A DNA stretch of 6,355 bases from Bacteroidota bacterium (GTDB lineage Bacteria > Bacteroidota > Bacteroidia > Chitinophagales > Chitinophagaceae), in contig JAEZDC010000079.1 in NCBI GenBank assembly GCA_023429825.1, positions 1-6,355 of the forward strand, in the 5' to 3' direction. The notes under the pieces are model-generated. The model saw only the letters and a list, made by a program, of their open reading frames with translations. It did not search any database and had not been told where the DNA came from. Every line of letters begins with the position of its first letter. Positions within the stretch are counted from its first letter, which is position 1. Below, in pieces: positions 1 through 5,328 of this stretch. A program made the translations under genes and the position numbers.

Positions 1-245
1 GTGATATCCCAACCCCATCCGATGGTCTTATTCAGGTTCCATGCACCGATACCATAGGTTACCTCACGATATACAGAATACACACCAAACAAAAGCAATG
101 CAACCGAAACAAAGAAACCAATATACCAAAGCTTGCTTGGCTTGGCTTCAATGGGGCGGCAAATATCTTCCGTTACCTGGTGGTAATCTTTCGTACCGTA
201 TACCAGTGGTTCCCTGAGCTGCGATTCGTATTTTAATGATGCCAT
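1..245 (-). CDS. actC: ActC, NrfD-like membrane subunit of alternative complex III (N-terminal 81 residues only)
   Basis: This is the 5' end of a minus-strand gene that runs off the left edge, with 81 complete codons visible from an ATG at 245. The protein starts MASLKYESQLREPLVYG, continues with a polar segment to about residue 38, then a hydrophobic stretch at about 40-58 (LWYIGFFVSVALLLFGVYS) that should be the first membrane helix, followed by a WNLNKTIGWGWDI segment. The REPLV opening and the W-rich segment after helix 1 are typical of the NrfD/PsrC-like quinol-binding subunits of ACIII. In the family this subunit has many helices, binds menaquinol and passes electrons to ActB. The gene follows actB by 146 bases in the same direction, the usual act order. 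No strong ribosome binding site is visible (AAAAGAT before the ATG). The assignment rests on the N-terminus plus context, so the quinol-site residues cannot be checked. Confidence 0.88.
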   Translation of the reverse strand, partial: MASLKYESQLREPLVYGTKDYHQVTEDICRPIEAKPSKLWYIGFFVSVALLLFGVYSVYREVTYGIGAWNLNKTIGWGWDI

Positions 246-258
246 ATCTTTTCAGCAT

Positions 259-284
259 TCAGCTTTAAGCGATCAGCTTTAAGC
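259..284. repeat. Two direct copies of a 12-base repeat, 14-base period, before actC
   Basis: TCAGCTTTAAGC occurs at 259-270 and again at 273-284, and a partial relative (TTCAGCATTC) precedes it at 251-260. On the transcribed strand this reads as two GCTTAAAGCTGA units followed by TGCTGAAAAGA, ending against the actC start codon at 245. Each unit contains the near-palindrome AGCTTTAAGCT. The sequence shows the repeat directly. That it belongs to a dispersed intergenic family is inference from its style. Confidence 0.7.
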
Positions 285-303
285 TATTTATTTTTTTATG
301 TAG

Positions 304-372
304 TCAACTTTCTGTTCTCTGTTCATCTTCCGTTGCGTCGCACACTTCAACTTTCTACTCTTCTCTCAACTT
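304..372. repeat. Repeated TCAACTT(T) words in the actB-actC spacer
   Basis: TCAACTTT occurs at 304-311 and 347-354 and TCAACTT at 366-372. The first two copies are embedded in similar longer text (CAACTTTCT). Between them lies GTTGCGTCGCACACTTCAAC, whose core TGCGTCGCA is a short palindrome. There is no open reading frame, promoter or U-rich terminator here that I can support. The stretch looks like degenerate simple-repeat spacer rather than a specific regulatory site. Confidence 0.45.
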
Positions 373-374
373 CC

Positions 375-395
375 CGCCTAACGCCTACCGACTAA
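375..395. repeat. Three 7-base tandem units overlapping the actB stop codon
   Basis: CGCCTAA (375-381), CGCCTAC (382-388) and CGACTAA (389-395) follow one another without gaps, differing by one or two bases. The third unit contains the reverse complement of the actB TAG stop codon (392-394). The tandem tract therefore begins inside the last codons of actB and runs into the actB-actC spacer. Confidence 0.6.
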
Positions 396-3300
396 TTACC
401 ATGTGTTCCACCACCTGCTTCACCTTCATTCTCTGCTTTTCCGCCGTGCAACGTATTTGCATGTCCATGCTCTTCCATATTGTCACTGTTTCTAACTTTC
501 GCCAGGTAAGTGATGTTTGGAAGTGTATGCAGTTGCTCGAGTGAATAATATCCTCTCAGGTTATTGTCCATTCTTGCTTTAGTCACTTCGCTCTTAGCAG
601 AATTCACATTACCAAACACGATCGCATCTGCAGGACAAGCTTGCTGGCAAGCCGTTTTTAGATCCCACTGTCCATCTTCACCGGTCTTCACAGGGCGATT
701 ATTCTTCTTAGCTTCTAACTTACCATCCTGGCAACGCTGGATACAGAAGGTACATTTCTCCATCACACCTCTTGACCGTACAGTTACATCAGGGTTCAAT
801 ACCATTCTTGTAAGCTGGTCGTTCATCATCATTACTACATCGTTCACAATGCCATCCTGGTTATCAGGGAAGCTGTCCGATCCTGTGTAATCAGCCCAGT
901 TAAAACGGCGTACTTTATACGGACAGTTGTTCGCACAATACCTTGTACCGATGCAACGGTTGTACACCATCTGGTTGATGCCTTCATTGCTATGCATTGT
1001 TGCAGCCACAGGGCAAACGTTCTCACAAGGGGCGTTATCACAGTGCTGGCAAAGCATTGGCTGGAAGGTAACATCAGGGTTATTCATATCACCGCTGTAA
1101 TAGCGGTCGATACGTAACCAATGCATATCGTGGAAACGCAATACCTCAGGCTTCCCAACGATCGGAACGTTGTTTTCGATATGACAAGCCACCACGCAGG
1201 CACCGCAACCGGTACAAGCGTTCATATCTATCACCATACCCCACTTAGCACCTGGTTTTTCGAAATAGGGGTAAATAGTACCTTCTTTTTCGAATTTCTC
1301 AACACCACCCCAAGGCTTTAATTCTTTATCTCTTTCCTCTAATACCTGCTTGTTATTTTTCTGGAATGATGTAAAGCTTAATTCTTTGATCACCTCTGTA
1401 CGCTTACCCTGGTTGGTATCGTAAGTGTTGTGCGTTTGAACCAAGGCAACTTTATAATCATCACCTGTATTCTTAACGCCCACATTGTAGTTGGCAAAAT
1501 CTACAGTTCCGTTTCTCCAGGTAGCAAACTGGTAAACATTCTTACCGATAGGTTCTCCGTCATGCGTAGAGGCTCTACCGATTCTCGGTGTACGTCCATA
1601 ACCTACTGCAATACCCACAGCGTTAGGATGAGTACCGGGAATGATCAATGCAGGAAGTTTAACGCTTCTGCCATTGATAGAAACTTCAACAACCGGTTTA
1701 GATGGATAAGCTTCATAGTGGTCAGCTTGTCCGCCGTCTTCCAGGTTAATATCTAAATGCTTTTTAGCATAAGCAGGAGAAACAATTACATAATTATCCC
1801 ATGTAGCTCTTGTAATAGGATCAGGTAATTCCTGCAACCATGGGTTCGCAGCACCGCTACCATCGCCTACACCATTGCTTTCATATAGAAATAATTCGTA
1901 TTCACCGCCTTTAATGCCATTTACTGCAGTGATTGCATTACTTACCGCACCGCTGTTATAGTTTCCGCCTGAAGCACCGCCACCTGGTTGAGGCGCTGGT
2001 GTTGGAGTAACAACAAGAGGAACGGGTGAAGCAGTGGTATCTGCTGATGGAGTTGTAGTGGTTCCGCTGGTAGTATTTGTAGTTCCGGTTGTTCCTGCAC
2101 TACCCGGAGCAGTTGTAGTAACTACTGGAGCACCCTGACCTTTTACAGGATATACTCCATCTTGTAAAACTTTATTCCATCCATTCTCACCACCCAATCT
2201 GCCTCCCCAATATGTTTTCATGAAAGACGCATAATCAGGAGTAGCATTACCGCTCCATTTCAATAAGCTATCCTGCCATTGGCGTGTTTTGAATAATGGA
2301 TTGATGGTAGGCTGAATAAAAGAATAATGCCCCGCTTTTGGCTCAGCATCACCCCAGCTTTCCAGGTAATGGTGATTTGGAATTACATATTTGCAAAGCT
2401 GCGTGGTCTCATCCCATTTAGGATTGAATGAAACTTTCAGTCCTACTTTCTCCATTCCTCTTTTGAAACCATCTGAGTCAACCCAGCTATAAACAGGATT
2501 AGCACCGAAGATGAATAATCCACCCACTCTTCCGGCATTCATATCAGCTACCAAAGTAGCCACGTCATTATCTATACCCTGGCGAATATTCAAAGGCGCG
2601 CTCCAGTCTATTGTAGTACCATAAGCACCAATAGCGCTGTTGATCGCATTAACGATGATCTGAACATTCACATCATTGCTTCCGCTTATTACCAAAGCAG
2701 CACCACGGTTTGCAGCCAATTCTTTTGCAGCTTTAGTAATGCCTGCAGTAAGTTTCTTACCAAAATCGTCATTTGCAAAACCAGAAACTGCAGAGCCATT
2801 AATAGCTCCCAACAACGCAGCAGCTACTTTACCTAATTCGGAAGGACGATGTAAATATCTTTCATCTGCATTTGCACCTGTCTGGCTCAATACACTTTCA
2901 AAATGGAAGTGACGGCTCATGGTTGGATTTGCCTGGTTGATCTTCCTTCCCTGGGCATATTGCTTATTGAATTCGATCGGGTTCAACCATGTTCCCAGGA
3001 AATCAGCAGCGATGCTCACCACTACTTTCGCCCTCTCGAAATTGTATGAAGGAATTCTTCTTCCAAATCCGCTTTGTTCGTTGGCCAGTAACATACCGCT
3101 GTAGCTCACCGCATCATATTGTACGTGGCGGCTACCCGGATATTTCGCTATAAATTGATTGATTACTTCTTTAGTTGAAGGAGAAACAATAGTACTGGTC
3201 AATAATACGACCGGTCTGCCACCCAATGTGGCGAGATCATTAGCGATTGCTTTATCAACTGCTTCGAAAGTTGCTTCGTTATTGTTGATGAAAGGTTTAC

Positions 3301-3745
3301 GGATCCTGGCACCATCATACAGATCTAAAACTGAAGCCTGCACTCTTGGTGAAGTACCTCCCTTGTAAATAGAAGAAAGATTATTTCCTTCCACTTTAAT
3401 CGGGCGACCATCTCTCACTTTCACCAGTACCGGGGCTACATCTCCATCCTGCACGTAGGTACTTGCAAACCATCTTGCCATACCAGGCATTACTTCTTCA
3501 GGGCGGTTTGCATATGGAATGGCTTTTTTAAGCGGTGTTTCGCAACTCGCAGCAACCGCTGCAGCCGCCGTACTAAAGCCAAGATATTTCAAGAAGTCTC
3601 GTCTTGGGGCTTTTGCCTCCAAAAAACTGCTATTCTCTTCAGCTTCAAAAGGCAATTCTTCCTGGAACTCATCTTTCAATGATTGCTGGTAAGCCTCTGA
3701 ATTATTCAGCTCTCCGAAACTCTGCCAGTACTTTTTTTGCTCCAT
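392..3745 (-). CDS. actB: ActB, molybdopterin-like / iron-sulfur subunit of alternative complex III with Tat signal
   Basis: This 1117-residue protein is the electron-transfer subunit of ACIII and takes electrons from the quinol site of ActC. Residues 1-47 are a polar extension starting MEQKKYWQSFGELNNSEAYQ. A twin-arginine signal follows (R48 R49 D F L K, then an Ala-rich stretch) ending in VAASC68, so the protein should be exported folded and may be lipidated at C68. Residues about 85-500 form the molybdopterin-oxidoreductase-like domain (FIFGANP at about 411-417), which in this family carries no molybdenum. A Thr/Pro/Gly linker occupies about 541-595. The C-terminal ferredoxin-like domain has four cysteine clusters: C844/847/850/854, C899/902/907/911, C931/937/941, and C998/1001/1005 with C1033/1037. 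Thr934 replaces a cysteine in the third cluster, fitting the one [3Fe-4S] plus three [4Fe-4S] centres known for ActB. The tail is Gly/Glu/His-rich. The gene lies 91 bases after actA and 146 before actC. The ATG at 3745 is preceded by A-rich sequence and no Shine-Dalgarno. Confidence 0.96.
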   Translation of the reverse strand: MEQKKYWQSFGELNNSEAYQQSLKDEFQEELPFEAEENSSFLEAKAPRRDFLKYLGFSTAAAAVAASCETPLKKAIPYANRPEEVMPGMARWFASTYVQDGDVAPVLVKVRDGRPIKVEGNNLSSIYKGGTSPRVQASVLDLYDGARIRKPFINNNEATFEAVDKAIANDLATLGGRPVVLLTSTIVSPSTKEVINQFIAKYPGSRHVQYDAVSYSGMLLANEQSGFGRRIPSYNFERAKVVVSIAADFLGTWLNPIEFNKQYAQGRKINQANPTMSRHFHFESVLSQTGANADERYLHRPSELGKVAAALLGAINGSAVSGFANDDFGKKLTAGITKAAKELAANRGAALVISGSNDVNVQIIVNAINSAIGAYGTTIDWSAPLNIRQGIDNDVATLVADMNAGRVGGLFIFGANPVYSWVDSDGFKRGMEKVGLKVSFNPKWDETTQLCKYVIPNHHYLESWGDAEPKAGHYSFIQPTINPLFKTRQWQDSLLKWSGNATPDYASFMKTYWGGRLGGENGWNKVLQDGVYPVKGQGAPVVTTTAPGSAGTTGTTNTTSGTTTTPSADTTASPVPLVVTPTPAPQPGGGASGGNYNSGAVSNAITAVNGIKGGEYELFLYESNGVGDGSGAANPWLQELPDPITRATWDNYVIVSPAYAKKHLDINLEDGGQADHYEAYPSKPVVEVSINGRSVKLPALIIPGTHPNAVGIAVGYGRTPRIGRASTHDGEPIGKNVYQFATWRNGTVDFANYNVGVKNTGDDYKVALVQTHNTYDTNQGKRTEVIKELSFTSFQKNNKQVLEERDKELKPWGGVEKFEKEGTIYPYFEKPGAKWGMVIDMNACTGCGACVVACHIENNVPIVGKPEVLRFHDMHWLRIDRYYSGDMNNPDVTFQPMLCQHCDNAPCENVCPVAATMHSNEGINQMVYNRCIGTRYCANNCPYKVRRFNWADYTGSDSFPDNQDGIVNDVVMMMNDQLTRMVLNPDVTVRSRGVMEKCTFCIQRCQDGKLEAKKNNRPVKTGEDGQWDLKTACQQACPADAIVFGNVNSAKSEVTKARMDNNLRGYYSLEQLHTLPNITYLAKVRNSDNMEEHGHANTLHGGKAENEGEAGGGTHGN
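1964..2125 (-). other. Low-complexity Thr/Pro/Gly linker segment inside actB
   Basis: ActB residues about 541-595 contain 17 threonines with many Pro, Gly, Ser and Ala, no Lys or Arg and a single acidic residue (D569). This is unlike the globular sequence on either side. It separates the molybdopterin-like domain from a conserved block that begins near NYNSGAVSNAITAVNG and leads into the iron-sulfur half. The DNA is itself repetitive, with many GTAGT/GGTTG-type words on the plus strand. The segment contains D569-T-T, which matches the Bacteroidota O-glycosylation motif D(S/T)(A/I/L/M/T/V). A flexible, possibly glycosylated interdomain linker is my interpretation. Confidence 0.75.
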
Positions 3746-3764
3746 ATTCAGTTTTAGTTACAGT

Positions 3765-3785
3765 TGTAGATGATGATCATCTACA
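3765..3785. repeat. 21-base palindrome upstream of actB
   Basis: TGTAGATGAT at 3765-3774 and ATCATCTACA at 3776-3785 are perfect reverse complements around a single central base. In the actA-actB transcript this could fold into a stem of 8-9 pairs that ends 19 bases before the actB ATG. No U-tract follows it, so it is not a standard terminator. It could be a translation-modulating or RNA-processing hairpin, or a dimeric-protein operator. The symmetry is seen directly; the role is unknown. Confidence 0.6.
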
Positions 3786-3804
3786 TTGTTCTTTTATAGT
3801 AACA

Positions 3805-3821
3805 TCTCGCCTCAGGCGAGA
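3805..3821. repeat. GC-rich inverted repeat just after actA
   Basis: TCTCGCC (3805-3811) and GGCGAGA (3815-3821) are perfect reverse complements with a three-base centre, 15 bases past the actA stop codon on the transcribed strand. The stem is strong, but the downstream sequence (TGTTACTATAAAAGAAC) has no T-run, and actB follows directly, so a full terminator is unlikely. It may protect the 3' end of a processed actA message or act as a partial terminator that sets the actA:actB ratio. Confidence 0.6.
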
Positions 3822-3836
3822 CAGTTAGTTAGCGAA

Positions 3837-5093
3837 TTAATAGTGACATCTCTGGCAATCTGTAGCACCGATCTCTGAGGCCGTAACACTGTCTCTTACA
3901 CCTCTCTTGATCTCGTCATGGTACTTTGCATAAATGCTGTAGAAGCCATTTTCTTTGAATTGAACTTTTGTTTCCCTATGACAGTTCACACACCAGCCCA
4001 TGCTTAACTCGGAGAACTGTTTCACTTCATCCATTTTCTGTATCTCGCCGTGACAAGTCTGGCACTGAACTTTGCCCGCTTTCACGTGTTGCGCATGGTT
4101 AAAGTACACATGATCTGGCAGGTTATGAATCCTTACCCATTCAACTGCTTTAGCTCCGGCATTCATATCCCAGCTATTGGCATTCTTACCCGGAGTAAAG
4201 CCTACAGCCTTGTATATCTTTTGAATTTCGGCAGTACCATTTACTTCCGTTCCATCTTCCCTGTGTAAAGGATCACCTGTGTATTCACTGATCGCCATAT
4301 GGCAGTTCATACAGGTATTTAAAGAAGGAATATTGGCATGTTTTCCTTCAGAAGCACTGGTGTGGCAATACTGGCAGTTGATCTGGTTGATGCCGGCATG
4401 TACTTTATGAGAGAAATAAATAGGTTGTTCCGGTTGGTAGTCTATGTTTCTGCCAAGACCAATCGCACCTTTAACTGTATAGTATCCGCCTACTAAGAAA
4501 AGTACAACGATCCCTAAAGCGATATAAGCTTTATTTCTGTAGAATGGTACAGGCTCCGCTGCAGGAACACCTTCCCTGTCATCTGATAATTTCTTCAGAT
4601 TGCTGTTAACCTGTAATAATATTAATGCAACTACTGCAAGGATAAGTGTAAGAATACCAAAGAGAAGTGAGCTGTCTTGATCTTCGCCTTCTGGTACAGG
4701 TGGAGGATTAGGCCCGTCGGGGCCCTTTGTTCCTGCTTTATTTACATATTCAATGATCGCATCTATATCTGCATCAGAAAGTGTTGGAAACGGGGTCATT
4801 AATGTTCCGTACTCCTTAATAAGATTATCAGCATAACCAGTTTTATCGGTCTTAGCAAAGCCGGCAGGGTTTTTCACCCACGCATGCAGGTTAGCTTTAT
4901 CAGTCCAGGGACCTCTCGTTTCCACTCCAGCCAGGGCAGGACCCGTCAATCTCTTGGTAGGATGATGGCACGAAGCACAGTTTTGCTGAAAAAGCTGTTG
5001 TCCGTTTTGAGCAAAGCCTTTATTTGAAGAAAACACTAATAAAAAAAACAGTCCTAGCAGTATGGTTCTAACGATCCTGTTTGGTAAAATCAT
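3837..5093 (-). CDS. actA: ActA, six-heme membrane-anchored cytochrome c subunit of alternative complex III
   Basis: From the ATG at 5093 the protein has 418 residues. Residues 1-28 are a signal peptide (hydrophobic core LLGLFFLLVF, cleavage after GFA). Residues about 30-125 form a class I monoheme cytochrome c domain with C39ASC42H and the distal methionine M99 in LMTPFP. A Pro-rich hinge follows, then two membrane helices at about 144-161 and 189-209 joined by a short cytoplasmic loop, which puts both heme domains in the periplasm. The C-terminal part has five more CXXCH sites at C240, C261, C344, C368 and C413, the last one residue from the C-terminus (CQRCHY). In the family this pentaheme part receives electrons from ActB and delivers them to cytochrome c or directly to the oxidase. 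An upstream ATG at 5171 would add 26 residues in front of the signal peptide, but that extension lies on the promoter at 5143-5172, so I chose 5093. This is the first gene of the operon. Confidence 0.93.
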   Translation of the reverse strand: MILPNRIVRTILLGLFFLLVFSSNKGFAQNGQQLFQQNCASCHHPTKRLTGPALAGVETRGPWTDKANLHAWVKNPAGFAKTDKTGYADNLIKEYGTLMTPFPTLSDADIDAIIEYVNKAGTKGPDGPNPPPVPEGEDQDSSLLFGILTLILAVVALILLQVNSNLKKLSDDREGVPAAEPVPFYRNKAYIALGIVVLFLVGGYYTVKGAIGLGRNIDYQPEQPIYFSHKVHAGINQINCQYCHTSASEGKHANIPSLNTCMNCHMAISEYTGDPLHREDGTEVNGTAEIQKIYKAVGFTPGKNANSWDMNAGAKAVEWVRIHNLPDHVYFNHAQHVKAGKVQCQTCHGEIQKMDEVKQFSELSMGWCVNCHRETKVQFKENGFYSIYAKYHDEIKRGVRDSVTASEIGATDCQRCHY

Positions 5094-5095
5094 AT

Positions 5096-5112
5096 TCACA
5101 ATTAGGTTGTGA
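5096..5112 (-). promoter_or_regulatory. Small inverted repeat touching the actA start codon
   Basis: On the plus strand TCACAA (5096-5101) and TTGTGA (5107-5112) flank a five-base centre. In the predicted actA leader this would be a six-pair, mostly A-U hairpin that ends only two bases before the ATG. Its position over the initiation region could affect translation, or the DNA could be a small operator within the transcribed leader. The stem is short enough that chance is possible. Confidence 0.35.
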
Positions 5113-5142
5113 GTGATGTGGAAAAGTCTCCTAAAACGGACG

Positions 5143-5172
5143 CAAAAATATGACAGCAACATTACAAACAAT
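5143..5172 (-). promoter_or_regulatory. Bacteroidota-type promoter for actA (act operon)
   Basis: On the minus strand TATTTTTG (5150 down to 5143) matches the Bacteroidota -7 element TAnnTTTG exactly. ATTG (5172 down to 5169) stands 18 bases upstream as a -33 (TTG) element, and an alternative TTTG lies at 5168-5165. The transcription start would fall near 5137, giving a leader of roughly 44 bases before the ATG at 5093. I see no comparable promoter before actB or actC, which fits transcription from this point as one operon. Confidence 0.65.
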
Positions 5173-5179
5173 CATAGTT

Positions 5180-5197
5180 GAGAAAAAAAATTTTCTC
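5180..5197. repeat. A/T inverted repeat between the divergent genes
   Basis: GAGAAAA (5180-5186) and TTTTCTC (5191-5197) are perfect reverse complements around AAAA. It lies 8 bases upstream of the actA -33 element. Because the flanking genes diverge, it cannot be a terminator for either. An operator or an A-tract/UP-like element for the act promoter is possible. The rest of the spacer up to 5328 is A/T-rich with no promoter match I would defend for the rightward gene. Confidence 0.45.
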
Positions 5198-5328
5198 TTA
5201 TCTGGCTTGCATTTCAGCGTGTTTTATTGATTTCTTTTTTATATACTCCGGCAAAAATCTAAATACATTAAAGTTTATTGATGTGACAAATCATAATGCT
5301 TCTAAACTTTTTGATGCAGTTTTGCCGC

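Noticed and set aside
392..3745. ActB as a catalytic molybdenum enzyme (formate dehydrogenase or polysulfide reductase type)
   Set aside because: The fusion of a molybdopterin-like half to a four-cluster ferredoxin half, the extended Tat N-terminus and the actA/actC neighbours identify the non-catalytic ACIII subunit.
3805..3821. Rho-independent terminator after actA
   Set aside because: The stem is good, but the sequence downstream on the transcribed strand has no T-run and actB follows in the same direction. Recorded as an inverted repeat instead.
564..3828. Several plus-strand and one minus-strand reading frames of 61-108 codons across actB
   Set aside because: All are shadows of the actB coding sequence. 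ActB is supported along its full length by motifs and domain order, and none of the shadows resembles a protein.
5094..5171. 26-residue N-terminal extension of ActA from the ATG at 5171
   Set aside because: It would place extra residues before an intact signal peptide and would coincide with the predicted promoter.
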